Made by a program: the position numbers and the translations under genes. A model generated the notes under the pieces. That model was not told the origin of the DNA, did no database searches, and was given only the letters and a program-made list of their open reading frames with translations. Shown here piece after piece: positions 10,344 through 24,100 of a stretch of 64,000 nt of DNA. Source of the DNA: Falciphora oryzae (Eukaryota > Ascomycota > Sordariomycetes > Magnaporthales > Magnaporthaceae); contig JNVV01000001.1 of the NCBI GenBank assembly GCA_000733355.1, positions 4,304,069-4,368,068 of the forward strand, in the 5' to 3' direction. Each line of letters opens with the position of its first letter. Within the stretch, counting starts at the first letter, position 1.

Positions 10344-13300
10344 GAGGCCAGAAGGCCCAGCGTACCTCTGTTTCGTTGTACCACGGGCTTTTTTCCTTGC
10401 TCGGGTACGCTTTTCCCTCGCATGACGGTTCTCCCTTTGTCGTCACCCAGCTCGATGATTCGATGGCCCCCGCGTGATGAGTTTGGTCACTCCAGGCAAA
10501 ACGGCCCTCTCGGGTCTGTGTTCCGGGGCGACCGATTCTTGTTGAGCTCGCTTGCGCTCAGGGGGCCACATTTTCCCATGTCGCAAGTCGTGGTCACATG
10601 TGGTTGGGGCCATTGGGCGGCGGTGCGCGCCACGCGTGCGCAAGCGTCCCCCTCCCCGGCTCATTACGTCCGATGATGCATCGCAGGAAGGGACGCCAGC
10701 ACCTCTTTTAAGCGAACCATGATACGGCTACGCGATCGCCCGGTTACTGTATCGTGCCCAACCGGAGCCTCCCTCCCCTCCCCTCCCTGTGAGCTGGCGG
10801 CTTCGATACCAAACAAGTGCCTGTTCTGGTGTGATTTTTTTTTTCTTGTCCTGTTCGGATGGAGGGTTTCACCCAGCTTAGGTGTTGCCGACGAGAAAGC
10901 CGCGCGCACGAGCCGGACCGTGTTCAGGTTCCAGGTCCAAGAAAGCCACTTCGGATAGCTCCGGTTTCTGGAAACGGACAGTTACTTCCGACGGCTATCA
11001 AGCCGACTGGACGCGTGAGGGCATGGATGTTTTCTCGTTTACGTTTCGAATTATGCGTCCAGGGCTTGTTTCCTTTGCCGCCAGCCATTTTTCTCTTCTC
11101 CTTTTTCTCTCTCTTCGGTCATCCCGCTCGTCTGGAAAGGGGCAACATCATCTGTTTCTGACTGCTGTTTTCTTTGCACTGCCTTCCATCCCTCTCACGA
11201 TGCTGAGGTGGTGGCGAGCGATGCCCCATGAAACCAGGGTGGTGGAGGGACGCTTGTAAGTATGCTTCGGTACACATGATCTTCTTGGTTTTGCTTGAGC
11301 CACGTTGATTCGGGCCCATGGTGTGCTGTTTGTGTGGCAGAGTGCGGGAGCTAGGAGTAATCGTCAACTGTCCGAACGCAGTACCGTAATCTTTCCACCA
11401 ATCTCTAACTGTTGAAGCAGAGAACGAAGTAGAAGAAGGAATGTTTCAAACACAAGGAGCGCCTCGCCGTCTCGGCCGGTTCAGTCGTTAGCCAGGAAAT
11501 ACGCCTGCAACGTAGCACGCCAATAAGGGCACGGGCATGCCATTATGGATGNNNNNNNNNNNNNNNNNNNNNNNNNNNNNNNNNNNNNNNNNNNNNNNNN
11601 NNNNNNNNNNNNNNNNNNNNNNNNNNNNNNNNNNNNNNNNNNNNNNNNNNNNNNNNNNNNNNNNNNNNNNNNNNNNNNNNNNNNNNNNNNNNNNNNNNNN
11701 NNNNNNNNNNNNNNNNNNNNNNNNNNNNNNNNNNNNNNNNNNNNNNNNNNNNNNNNNNNNNNNNNNNNNNGCCGCTGTTTTATTCTCCGAGATGGGAACT
11801 GGCGGAGGACGACATCATCTAGGCTGATAGCATGTAATTGGGGGCTTCATTTCGAAAATGGCCGCCTGCGGGAGCGTGCCATCGCTTGGATCTTTGGTCA
11901 CTCTACCCAGGGGCCATGGATCCAATACCGACGGCATCTAATTCCTGATAGCCAACTCACCCCAACCTGACCTCACCGGTTCCCGAATCATCAAGGGCGT
12001 GGCAGCATCATCACCAGCAGCTGGGGTTCTGGTGCCAGGGCCAAGACCTGATCGCCGCTTCAGGAGCAAAGCCGCAGCCGGATCTCCAGTTCGTCCGGCC
12101 ATGCCACCCAACAGTGATCGCCGCGGGAAGTTGTGTCGGTGGCAGGCTTTCATTGGAGGAATATTAAGACGTTTTGGGCACCCTGGCCGACGGGGAAATT
12201 GCGGGGGGGAGTCGAGATCTGTCGAACAACCCTGGAAGCGGTGGAGACTGTTGGGGACCCAATCCCAGCACCACACAGTGGCACCCCCGCCCGCTCCAGG
12301 CGGCGGCTTGCTGTCCTCCCCTGACCGCACCAGTTAAGAACGGCTGGGGAGTTCGGAATCAGTGGAGAGGAAACAGTCAGCAGGGGAAAAATAACCTCCA
12401 AACGAGCTGGCCTGGCCGTCTTCTTTGAGAGGCACCCAAGGGAGGATATATTTCTGGCAGTATACCCATACCTGGCCGTCCGAGCTCGTTTCCCAATCGG
12501 GCGGGGCGATCTGATACCATTTGGCCGGTTGGTGGGCCGTCCTTGATGAGCATGAGCAAAGTTGTCGATGGCATGGCCTGTGCTGGCGGTTTGGTTTGTA
12601 AGTGCTCACATAACGTCGCACTCGCCGGGTCGCAGGCAACTGAGACGGCAGCACGCGCAAAATAGCATTGATGTGCCAAATCCACCCTCCCGCAAACGGC
12701 AAACAGCCCGCCAAGCGACAGCCCCGGGCCTGCAACCGCTGATACGCAGGAGTCGTGGCTCACACGTCTTCTTTTCTTGGGGCGGACCCCACCGTTTGCC
12801 CACTCACTCGGCGCCGGTTTCCAGCTAGCCGGATCCTTCCTTTGGTGACAGCTCAGCGAGCCGGTGGGCTGTGCTGATGCTGGCTGTGTGTGTGCTCTTC
12901 TCTTCGCGGAATATTATTCTTCTTTCTTGGAGCCTATCCACCGTGCCACACCCCTATCCCGCTCGCTCCATACTGCCTTGATGTGCGCCCGTTGCTTTGA
13001 CGGCCCGATAGGTCGCCCTCCCCCTGGTGTGTCAGATGCAGCAGCTAAACAAGGGGGCCACGAGGAGAGACGGGCAAATCGACAGTGTCAATTTCTCCAT
13101 TCGTACGACGGGAACCGCGCTACCAGCCGCAACCAAGGGCGACGTACGCCTTCTGTGGCCAGGGTCAGGTTGGTAAATAAGCACGAGAGCGAAGAGATAG
13201 GAAAGGCGCGAAATCAAAACGGCCTTTCGTCGTCGCTCATTTCCCTCCAGTCACAGCAGCCAGAAGGAGGGGGGCTATTACGCCATGGCACATTGCCCGG

Positions 13301-15701
13301 GCAATGGTAGCGATAGAGGGACCCGCGTTGGAACCGAAGAGGCCTACCCCTGCTTTGGATCATCCCGTCCCAAACTACCGTCTGGTGTCGTTGCTGGAGA
13401 ATTGGAGCGTCGCCGGAGGGCGGAGGCACGAGGAGAAGGAGGAGACGAAAAGAGGAGAGGGATTGGCCGCCGGTATGGGAGCGCGAGAGATTCGATATCA
13501 AGATTGCGGAGTAGCCTGCCTCGTCGCCTGTGCGCGCTGCGACACTGTAAGGCCGCGTTGGATGACACCCGGATTACAGAGGCTATAGCAGCCCGCGGTT
13601 ATAACCGCGCTGGCCACATGAGTGATTGAATAAGGAGTGCGCGAATCCCATCGAGCCCAGCGAGGTGAGCGAGCCTTTGCGCCTCTTGCAGCTGCAGCAA
13701 GAAAAGGGCAGAAAAGAAGCTCATCCAACCCCTCCAGCCAAGCCGGTGCCGCCGATGCCACGGTTCCCCGACCGACCCCTGGCTCGCGTCTGCAGCATGA
13801 GCTAGCTTCCATGCTTTCATGTTGCCCTGCTTGGTTTCGGCTGGTTTAAAACAAACAAAAAGAGGGCCTGGGTTCTCGCAGAAGTCACGGATATTTTCTG
13901 CATGACGGCCGACGGCAGGGGTCCAATTCCATATCCATCGCCGTGCAGCACTTGTCGACTGTTGCAGAGGAGGCACGCTAGCGGGCAGCGAAAAGAGAGC
14001 TAGCAGGCGGCGAAATATTTCGGCCTCCCTTGGCGCCTGTTCCGGACGTCGTCTGGTCCGGGGTGATCTCTTTCCCACAAGGCCCAGGCAGATCCCATCA
14101 TCGATCCACATCCACCGCGCCAGCCAAAGCCTCATCTTCACGACGACGGCCGCTGCTGCCGTCGATCACACCACCCCAGCCCAGATTCCCCTTCCCCCCC
14201 TTTCTGGGGCCACGCCCGGACTCAATGCATTGAAGAGAAGGCACCGGACTCGACGAACCGGAACCGCCACTCAGCCGCCTCCTGAGGGCGACCTTCTGAC
14301 TTGAATCACGGCGCAAACCATCTCGCCCAGCCCTGTTCGGACAACCCGACTCCACTTCCCACTTGCGCCTTCCTCAACAGCAGCCCTGAACGTGCCTCCT
14401 GGATCGTGCCTTCTCCTTCCATATCATCCCCGGCCATCGTCCGTCCACAGCAGGCGCATATCAAATAATTCCTGGTGCGCCTGCCTGCTTCTGTCGCCGA
14501 CCGCCCGCGTGGCTTACAGCACAACTGGAACCATCCACCTGATCCTCTCGGCGCACTCTAATCTTGACCGAAAGCCCCCGACCCCAACGCAATCAAATAA
14601 TATCGAATCAGACAGCCCGGCACAGCACAGAGTGCCGCCGCAACTCTTGTGTCGCCATACCCTGACTGCGACACGGATTCTCTGGAGCGCGCCGCTCGAA
14701 AACTCGTGTTGCGCTCGCCGAGTGGACCTCACAGGAAGCACAGCATTCGGCAGAATACACCCCCCAGCGCAGCCGAGTGGAAAGAGAGGACATCGGTCTC
14801 TGGGTTTGTCGACACCGAGGCCAGGTTAGCTTTTAACCCTGCACGACTCCAGCCGGCCAGCCAGCCAACAGTGCGCGAGGTTCCATCCTGGCGCGGGCGT
14901 CCTACCACCCTCCTGCTGCTACCTCAGATACAGGTACCTACCCTGCCTACACGATCGATCCAGATTCAAATCCCAGCATCGTGCATGCGCTCCGTTGAAC
15001 GCGACCTTTTTTTTCTTTCTTTTTTTTTTTTCTTCCTCTCTTTCTTCCTCTTCAAGTGCCTCGTGCAACAACCCTGGCTGGACCACCAAGGGCACGACGA
15101 GATCACGGGAATTAAAAAGGGGCCCGCTACAGCCACATAAACGACCTCACCATCTCGGAGCCGACTCTCTCGGCTTCTCGCCATATTCTCTAATACATAT
15201 TCAGCCACCCGGCCTGCATCCGCCCAATAATCGGCACTCGCGTCCAATAGCCTGATGGCGTGACACCCGGTTCTCTGTCACCTCTCACTTCTCTACTGCC
15301 GCCTCCCCTCCTTTGAACCCGGCCGGGTCTGAAGCCGTCGCTACCCAGGTCCCGTGTCTGGAGCATCCCTCCTGTGGATAGTAACAGGTTCTCATTTTTT
15401 TTTTCTTCAAATACCTCGACCTCTGGAGCCGCCGACGACACCACCGAGAACGGGACTTTTTTCTTCTTCGGCTTTCGGTATAATGCCGATTTGCTGACCT
15501 GGGGTTTATTTTCCGCCTAAAATCCGTAGCATCTCGGGGTTTTTTTTTTCTTCGGTGCGCAATTTGCACTGCTTTAGCGGTCTCTCGGCGGTCTTTGGTG
15601 CAGCCGGGACGATAGGGAACTGGCCCCCACGCCGTGGACGGTCTGTTGGAAAAAGACATTCCCGTCCCGAAAGCAGGCACATAGCCCCAGGCTTGGGCAA
15701 G
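10344..15701. other. Long intergenic region upstream of the QutR-like gene
   Basis: About 5.4 kb with no gene I can support. It contains the 219-base N gap. ORFs are at most about 180 codons, overlap on opposite strands and are rich in Ser/Arg/Pro. From about 14.0 kb the plus strand turns CT-rich, with poly-T runs near 15007-15030, 15397-15406 and 15540-15550; this looks like the leader of the gene at 15702. One stretch (14601-14824) is open and protein-like and is discussed as a finding. Confidence 0.55.
11552..11770. other. Assembly gap of 219 N
   Basis: A run of 219 N. The flanking bases are unique-looking, non-coding sequence. Nothing can be said about its content. Confidence 0.98.
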
Positions 15702-18197
15702 ATGGCGGCTGTCCAGCAACCGTTTGCCTTTCCAACCCAGGCGCCTGCACCGACTGCCTTGCCGGTGAGTCTCAGCGCAAGCAGCAGCCTAGACGGCGAC
15801 GACGTCAAGATGGACATGAGCGACTCCCGCCCTGCTGCCCTAGAGAGCTGCGCCAAGTTCGGTAGCGGGCCTCAGAGGGGCGATACAAGAATTGTCACCA
15901 TAATGTACGGCCAGGGGCAGGAGAACATCGTGTCTGTGTTCGCAGAGGTTCTCGGTCAGTCCTTCAGGTTAAGAGGTGGATTTGCCGAAGTCGCACCAAC
16001 AGATCACGGGGCTGTCGTGGGCATCCCTGCGAGCAGGGCCTTGGCCGATCTCGCCTCCCGAAACCGCGAGTTGGTTGTCGCCATCAACGCCCACTGCGTT
16101 GATCTTGGCATGCCGCCCGACTCACATCTTTCGTCCAATTGCGACTACGAGTTCTTATACACCACCACACCATTCTTCCGCCGCGACCTGGTCAGGTTCA
16201 TCTCGTTTACTCTGGGCCAGATCAACCACCACGAGACGCTAATGGCCAAGTCGCGGACCTTCATGATATCCACCACGTTCCCGGATGTTAGAGCCGCCTT
16301 GCCCAACATTGATATCCTCACTGTCGGGGCTGATGCTGTCGAGCTGCGCGTCGACCTCCTCCGGGAACCTCTTGCTACTGGCGGCTACGCCGCGGTTCCG
16401 AGTCTAAGTTACGTCGGCGAGCAGGTCATGCTCCTGCGCCAGAGAACAGAGCTCCCCATAATATTCACCACCCGGTGTACCAGGGAGAATGGCCGCTTCC
16501 CCATGGAGAGGCCGGAGCTCTACTACGAGTATTTGTCCCGCGCAATCCAGTGGGGTCTTGAGTACATTGACGTCGAGCTCTGGCTACCCGAGGAGATGAG
16601 AAAACAGCTGTACGAGAAGAAGGGCAGCAGTCGGATTATGTCGGCTTTCCACGACTTCTCAGGCACCTTCAAGTGGCCGTCAAGTCGCGCGCAGTCTGTG
16701 TTCCTCGAGTCAAGTCGATACGCAGACATCATCAAGATGATCGCCATTATCAACGACCACAACGAAAACTTCGAGCTCGAGTACTTCCGCCTCAAGATGC
16801 GCGCCGAATACCCGGACTCGCCGCCCTTCTCCGGCGTCAACATGGGCGAAGTCGGCCAGTTCTCGCGGACCCTGAACCGTGTCTTCACTCCAATAACACA
16901 CCCCCTATTACCACTAATCGGGGCGCCAGGTCAGATCAGCGCGGCCGAGATCAACGCTGCTCTAGCGTCGGTGGGGCAGCTTCCCAAGAGGAACATCTAC
17001 GGCATCAGCGGCCCAGCCTCGAGGGGAGCGACCCCGCAAGCACCCTTCTACGAGAAGTGCTTCAACGAGCTCGGACTGCCGCACCAGTTCGCCGTGGTTG
17101 AGCGGGGGCCAAGGGGGACGGGCGGGATCGAGGCCTGGTGCAACCAGAGAAACTTTGGCGGCGCATACCTCAACCCTCCCATCCCACACCAGTCGTTGGT
17201 CTCTTCTGGCTCCCAGTTTTTCCAGACTGTCAACGGCGGGGCTGGCCCTATTCTGACCGAGGCCGCACAACTCATTGGCATGATCGACACCATTGTGGTC
17301 CGGCCCGGGCCCGCGTCGCCCGCGGGGTCTGCGCCGACCTCGATTCCATCAAGTCCTAGCCCAGGTCGGCTTCATCACCCTCACCACAATCACCACACGA
17401 GCTTCTCCGAACGGAGTGGGAGCAGCAATAGCGCCAGCAGTGGCAATGGCAACGGAAGTATGCATTCCATGTTGGCCGAGAACGGGGGCCTGCCAGCCGG
17501 GACGACCCTAGTGTTTGATAACGCACTTTGGAGGGGCATTCTGAGCACACTTACACGAGACCTGGCGCCATCGGCGTACTTTGGCTGCACAGCCGTGGTT
17601 CTAGCTGGGTCTTCCGACGACGCGGCTAGCGTGCTGTTTGCGCTCAAGGAGCTCCGCGTCAGCAAGGTCTTCACCGTTGGGTTCAAGACACCCCCGGCGC
17701 TAGCGCGGGGCCTCGACATTGAGCCGTTCACCTCGCTCGAGGGTTTGCAGAGGGCGCGATCTGGAGCATCATCGCCACCACAAGGTGCCTCCGCCGAAAG
17801 AGGAGCGCTCGGCTCGGCAGTGAGGGCAGAAGCTACTGGCGAGGCTCATCTTGGGCAGCAGCAACAGCAGGCTCAGCCTTTCGTGGTGATTAGCGCGCTG
17901 GGTCCGGAGAAGAGCAACATCGTGGGGATGCTTCTCAAGAGGGTCTTCGGCTCACAGGGTGGTGTCACCGGGCAGCAACAACAACAACAACCGCGACGGG
18001 TGTTTTTGGACCTGGCTGAGCCTAGCGGAATGGCGCGACGGACTGACCCGGGCTTGATCGCTGAGCAGAGTGGGTTTTCTGCGTATGGGTTTGCCGACAC
18101 GGCTGCCTTCACCACGGTCGAGACGCTCCGGTTGCTGGTCGGTCAGAACGTACCATACAGCTTTGTGCGGCTCGCCAGCGGGAGGATACTATACTGA
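15702..18197 (+). CDS. Quinate repressor-like protein (QutR/qa-1S family, AROM-derived)
   Basis: A single exon of 831 residues from the ATG at 15702. QutR/qa-1S repressors evolved from the C-terminal domains of the AROM protein and hold the quinate activator inactive. Three regions are visible. Residues about 60-180 occupy the place of a shikimate kinase domain, but with YGQGQEN instead of a P-loop. Residues about 185-410 are a type I 3-dehydroquinase-like barrel ([65 protein letters not shown]). Residues about 430-831 are a shikimate dehydrogenase-like domain ([33 protein letters not shown]) with Ser/His-rich and Gln-rich inserts. The barrel keeps a His and a Lys where active enzymes have them. 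No quinate-utilisation gene lies nearby. The N-terminus could extend upstream by splicing. Confidence 0.8.
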   Translation: MAAVQQPFAFPTQAPAPTALPVSLSASSSLDGDDVKMDMSDSRPAALESCAKFGSGPQRGDTRIVTIMYGQGQENIVSVFAEVLGQSFRLRGGFAEVAPTDHGAVVGIPASRALADLASRNRELVVAINAHCVDLGMPPDSHLSSNCDYEFLYTTTPFFRRDLVRFISFTLGQINHHETLMAKSRTFMISTTFPDVRAALPNIDILTVGADAVELRVDLLREPLATGGYAAVPSLSYVGEQVMLLRQRTELPIIFTTRCTRENGRFPMERPELYYEYLSRAIQWGLEYIDVELWLPEEMRKQLYEKKGSSRIMSAFHDFSGTFKWPSSRAQSVFLESSRYADIIKMIAIINDHNENFELEYFRLKMRAEYPDSPPFSGVNMGEVGQFSRTLNRVFTPITHPLLPLIGAPGQISAAEINAALASVGQLPKRNIYGISGPASRGATPQAPFYEKCFNELGLPHQFAVVERGPRGTGGIEAWCNQRNFGGAYLNPPIPHQSLVSSGSQFFQTVNGGAGPILTEAAQLIGMIDTIVVRPGPASPAGSAPTSIPSSPSPGRLHHPHHNHHTSFSERSGSSNSASSGNGNGSMHSMLAENGGLPAGTTLVFDNALWRGILSTLTRDLAPSAYFGCTAVVLAGSSDDAASVLFALKELRVSKVFTVGFKTPPALARGLDIEPFTSLEGLQRARSGASSPPQGASAERGALGSAVRAEATGEAHLGQQQQQAQPFVVISALGPEKSNIVGMLLKRVFGSQGGVTGQQQQQQPRRVFLDLAEPSGMARRTDPGLIAEQSGFSAYGFADTAAFTTVETLRLLVGQNVPYSFVRLASGRILY

Positions 18198-21100
18198 CTA
18201 GTGTCATGATATGGCGTTTGGGCTTGGCCGTTTGGCGTTGGCTGTTTGCTCGCCGCATGAGTTGGATGATATGAGAGGGAATGGGCTGACGATCGAGCTA
18301 CGTCTTTGGATACCCGGCACTGAGCCCGAACTGCATCTGGAGTCTGGAGCATTTTTCTTGTTGGATGAGCAAGTGCAAGGGGATGCGGGAGTAGGCCCGA
18401 CCTGGTGTTCTCAGGAACATGGTGCTTTGGTGTTTTGTGGCGTTATGGTCATCATGCAAGTGCCTTCATCCGTTTTCTCAGTCAGTGGAGGAAAAACCTC
18501 TAGACCACACCCGCCCTCGTGCGGCCGCAAGGTGGAGATATCTATTCGCTTCTGTCACTATTTGGAATCTGCTAGTGTTTGTTACGGGGCAAGAGGCCAC
18601 GGCAGTCGCCACGGCATTCAGGGGCCCGGCCTTGGGTTGACCGCTTCGATGCCGCCCCTGGATGGACGGGAAGATGGTGGGATCCCGAGTCAAGGATATT
18701 CTTTCGTTTGACTATGGAGGTTATCTAAGAGTTACACTATGTGTAGACAGATAGCATACTGTTTGGCTTATTTTATACTAGATCCATTCTATTGTCTCAC
18801 ACCACCCGAATTCTCATGTACATGTTCTGGTCTCTAATATTCTTATGGTACGCATGTTAATTACTTCTCTTTAGCTCTACGAATATTATCTAGCTTTCTT
18901 CTTTGGAATACTAAGTACCTCCATGATCTGATGCCCCGACTGTATCTGTTATTGTGAGCTGTTTGCGTCGCCAACTGTTTCTCTCCTCCACTTTCACTAC
19001 AGTCGACGAAATCCCGTTCATAGCCCCAGCGGCCCACTCAATATTAATAGCTACTCGGGAGATACTAGACATCAACAGCTGCCCCCACAGCTTATTGCTC
19101 CTACGCATTCCTGCATCTCACACCCGGAAGAAGGGAGACCCATCGGGGAGGAGCGAACACCTGGGATCGTGGGACCCGGGACAGCAGGCCGGAAGCCCTC
19201 CAGGGGTAAAAGTGGAGACCCGCGGACCCGGTACGTCCATCCGGGAGATACTGCCGGCAGGAGGTCCCCGACCGCGGGTCCCGGACAGCGGGAGAATTCA
19301 GTCCTTAAGTTCGAGTGGCTCAAGGTCTTTTTTGCCAATGGACTACTCGGAAGAGACTCCCCGTGCCGGGGATCACGTCCCGGGCCGCAGACGGCGGCCC
19401 ATGACAGCTCTTGGCGGCGTGGCCGGATGGATAGTACGGACTGGGTCGGGTTGGTAGATATCTTGATAGGTCGAGCTGATGTTCCCAACAGACGTATCTC
19501 CTGCAGCGCGGACGCATGTCCTTGATAGGAAAGGCGGGCTCCGGTTTTGCAGGGAGCACTTTTCGTGTGTGTGTGTGTGTGTGTGTGCTGGTTGGTTGGA
19601 ATGAATGGGATTTTCGACAGAAGGGCATCTACCTTATTCTATTCGCACCTCGAGCCACAAGAGCGCGTCAAGTGAAACCATCCTTCTTCTCTCGTCTAAA
19701 GTGCATGCATGGCGGTGGAAACAGGTTTGCTGCTTTTCTTTCACGCCGAGTCAGGGCCCAAAGGGGCGGTGACCAGCTTGGGAGACCGGCCACAACGGCG
19801 GCCAGTCCGGTTTTTCTAGGGGAGCTTTCCTTTGGGTTGGGTAGGTACAGGCAGTCACCGAGGTGCCCCGGGTGTCGGCGTGGACCGGGCCTACTCGGGA
19901 CAGACCGAGTTTGTTATGTCTTTACGGTGATGGTGATGGTGATGGCCGGAGTGGTGACAACATGGTGAAAATGTTCTTCTTTCCATAATGCTGTTCTTGT
20001 CTTTTGCCCTTGTGCTTTCGTGCCGTGCTGACTGTCTCGGTACCAGTTGCCGGTAGTTCATTTTATTGTCTGGACGATTCCATGGATACTCGGCAGACTC
20101 ACTCGCTTCACCCCCTGCCCCTTATCCCTATCCCTACACTGGCTCAGTACCGTCCTCGACCGCCTGCCTGCCTGCCCACCCACACCCACGAACTTTACTG
20201 TATGTACAACAATGCACTTTTTATGCCCGTCTACTTGGTTTTTGTGATGACATTTTGCTTTCCCATGTTTCCCGGTCGTTGGAGTTACCCACTTGCTTTC
20301 CCGACGGAGTAAGTAATTCGCGAGGAGCTACCCAGATTCATCTATCAGAGGCAAGTTGCAACGGGCGGGACGAGGGTCCCGATCCTGACTTCCATCGTGT
20401 CCGGTAACGAATTCGACGACGAAGACGACGGCGCCCGGCCGCCGGGGGGGTGTGTGGCGCTACTACCAACTACCATCACCACCATTGACCACTGACCACC
20501 CACAGACTGGGATGGCGGAGCCCCCTCCCCTGCTCAGAGAGAAAAATATGGGGGCCGCTTCTTTCATTCCAGGATATTGGTTGGGGGAGCAGGGAGGGGG
20601 AGGGGTGGGCGTTTACCTACCTGGCTGCTCCCTCCCCCTTGCTTGCGAGCCCAGGCTAGCGTGACGCATCGCGGCAGCCATTTTCCTTACGGAAGTGTGT
20701 GTAAGCAAGATTGGCGGGAGGGGGATGGGGACCATTGGGGGAGTACGAGCCCATCAGTGTCGAATGAGAGGGCGCGTAATCGAGACTGTATGTCTCATCA
20801 GGGTCATCGGAGGTGACGTGGTGCTGGCGCTGGCTGGGCAAAGGAGAAGGAGAAGGAGAAAAAAAAAAGCACAAGCCAAGCCTGGCACTTGGGAAGATAC
20901 GGGAAGGGACGGGCGAGTGGGTGGGTAGGTGGCGGCGGTGGGTTTCGGGATGTCTTGCCGTATCCGTTTTCTTTCGAGCAAGGATGCCGTTTGCCTGCCG
21001 GGCTTGTGCGCCTGTCCCTCTTTTCATGGGTTCGCTCGGGGGTCATTACTTTTTTGCATGCCCTCCATGCTTGTGTGTGCGGTACCATGGTAAATACTTG

Positions 21101-24100
21101 GCTCGGCACCTAGGTTTGGGTAGGTGGTCATGCTAGAGTCATGCTAGAGTAAGGCATCTATGTATGGTAGCGGCGGCAGAGAGAGAGAGTTGGGTTTGAT
21201 TCCCAAGCATACGACGTGCAGACGCCTCACACTCAGGGGAGTGATCGACCCAAACAGTCCTAGACTGGGCCTGCCTACTACGTTACTGAGGGACCTACCG
21301 CTCGTGGGGAGATGCATCACAGGAAAAAAAACAAAAAAAAAAAAAACGCAACACTGCAAAGACGCACATGCCCCAGCCTCTCGACATATGTATTGGTGCG
21401 GCTGTGCCTGGGGCAGTGAAGGGGGTGGTGTTTTAATGTACAAAAGAACGAATGGAGATTTAACCAGCAGGGATATTTATAGTATAGCCACGGGAAGGGG
21501 AACTGGCCTGTTGTACCACGTGTAAACCCTGCATGTACCCTATATGATTTGCGAACAAAGCCGAACGCCAGGAGGGATGGGATGAGTTCTCCCCCTTGAC
21601 TCGCTTCTTGCATCTTGCATTCCATCCCATCTTTCCCCAACAGGGCGACAGTGTGGATCGGGGCTCGGCGTATGTACTAGTATGCGAACTATTGTGGCCT
21701 CGTGTCCCTCTTTTCCCTTGTTCTACATCGTTTTTTTCACAGAGTCGGGTACGGGGAGGGGACAGGCGGATGGAGAAGCATGCCATTATGGCATCAAGGG
21801 TATGGGAGAGTCGGGCCATGGACTAGCACACAGCAAGACACGACGGGAGTGGCAGCTCCGAGGGCGCGGTGATTTCGGGCCGGAGAAGCCGGCGTCGTCT
21901 CGACCGAGCCATAATGAGGATGGAGTTTGCCTTCAGCCCTCGGCTTCTCTTTCCCCAGCCGGGGAGGCAAGGCGAGGGAGTTTGGTATAATGTAGTTCAC
22001 GATGTGCGACGCCGTTTGCGTCACCCACGAGCGCCACAAAGCCGGTTGGGTGGTGGCCCAAACGGCTTTTCAAGGTTAAACAAGAATGAGGAAGCGAGAA
22101 AACAAAGCAGCGAACACAGGTACCTTGCTTTGTTGGCCCTATAGTGTTTGCCACCGAGGAGCGGTTTGCGGTGGGAAAGATGACGAGCCACAGAGCGGCT
22201 ACCTACAGCAACAGGGAGGAGGGCAGTGGATGGCCTGTGGGCTGGTGTGCGCTGGCCGGCGTCTTTGTGGTACGACGGGGACCTGGGATGGCGAAGCACT
22301 GGCTCCTTCCCTGCCCCCGACTGGCTCGTTTCCGTGCTTTCCGTGTGTCTTGATCTCTCCGCAGATGCACCCCTCGCCCGTTGTGCCCCGACGCTGTCCG
22401 ATGTCACGAACGGTAGCACTGCACGGGGCAAGGAAGCATGCACACGACAGCAAACTGCTCCTGGGGGACAAAGAGTATGCATATGCTTTGAGTTTAGGGG
22501 GACAGCGGCGAGTCGAGGCGAACGAGGGTAGACGGAGAGGACGAACCGAGTGTCCTACATCGTAATCTTCCGGGCAGAGAGGGGAGGATGGTGGCCGGGG
22601 GCGGGTCTCGGTCCAATCCACGTCGTCCTAATCTCCTTGGACCAGTTGAACGTACGAAGCAAGGCTCGTTATCCGTTGGGGTGGTGGGTCAAGCTGAGTG
22701 CGGTACCCTAGGCGGCAATTTCTTTCCTTTGTTTCTCTTTTCGTTTCTGTTTTTCTCATTCCTTCTTGTCCTTTGCTTACTCGCTCTCCTTCTGCTTCGT
22801 TGACATCATCGCACCACCGCAACCCGTGGGTAGCCACGCATCCGAGATTTAGGACGGCTCCCAAGGTTTCATGGCGCTGGCTACGGCGTCCGCCCCGGGA
22901 AGACACACGAAGGGGCAGCGGGGTCTAGACTCTTTGTGGATATTGTGTGTGCCGTCGACGAGGCGTCCGAGGAGGCGGGAGTGATGAGGCAGCCCAGCCC
23001 AACCTCTGTGCGCAGTTGCGGTGTGGTGTGGGTAGCCACAGCCGTCCGTCGATCGAAAATCCGGCGATGTTGAGGCGGTGGACTGCAACCATAAACCCTG
23101 TCCAATATCTCTTTTGTTGTGTATGATAACGTCCCCTTACCAGGGATCCACGGTCACCACGCAGTTAGGTCGCAGCGTTGCAATATGATCTCTCTGTTAT
23201 AGGCCTCTGTGGGCTTTGCCGGGCTGCCATGACATGTCGGACCGTTTCTCTGGCACAGGGCCGAGATGGAGGTCCCACTTGAAAGCCATCGTCGGGGAGG
23301 AGCGGGGAGGAGGGTAGTGTTCGGTGATCGATTTGAGACGGTGCAATCATGATGTCTCCAGGGCCTTTGGGACGCTTTTAGACGGAGACCCGCAGGTGGA
23401 AAGTGCAAGAGGCAAGGGGCAGAAGGGGGAGGACGCAGGCGGAGACGGACATCCTCGGCCTCGGCCAAGGGCCAAAAACCGGGTTGGCCTCCCGCCTTTT
23501 GGGCCACGGGAGGAGGACTCGAGCACTGGCCCTGACATACCGCCCCGGGGGGCCTTGGGCACAAAGTTTATGCTGGCAGCCGAAAAACGGTGGCCTGTGC
23601 CTGGTGGGTGCAGGGCAGATACGGTGCCGTGCTCCGTATGTCTTGTTCGAGGATCGGCAGCTTAGACGGCCACATTAGGTAGGCGGGCAGGCCTTGCTGG
23701 CTTCCCCCACGCCCTGCATGCTGCACTGTCGCACAACCTGCGCCGGCCTCATGTAGCCGCCCGCGAGCAAACGAGGCCGCAGAGAGGGGTAGAGAGAGCA
23801 ACAGAGGTTCAGCGCTTGCTGCCTTTTGCCGATATTCTGATAGGCTGTGGGCGCTTGCTCCTCGAGCTGGAACATGCAAAGGGGAAAGGATCCCGATAGA
23901 TTAGCGAGAATTGCCCAAATTGGCATGCCCAAAAGGATGTGATGGCTGTCTCAGATTTATGCACAAGGCCCTCTCTTGGTTGCCCCGGCAAGGACCGCCC
24001 ATCAAAGGTGTCCTCTTTGCAGCCAGCCCCTCGTGTGTGCTGTGCCAGAGTCTGTTCGCATATCCCTCATCGACCATACCGATCTCTGACCGCCAGATGA

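Noticed and set aside
13599..14141. 180-codon minus-strand ORF
   Set aside because: Its composition is random-looking and it overlaps plus-strand ORFs of similar quality.
9294..18197. Quinate-utilisation cluster around the QutR-like gene
   Set aside because: No dehydrogenase, dehydroquinase, dehydratase, permease or activator of that pathway is present in the window.
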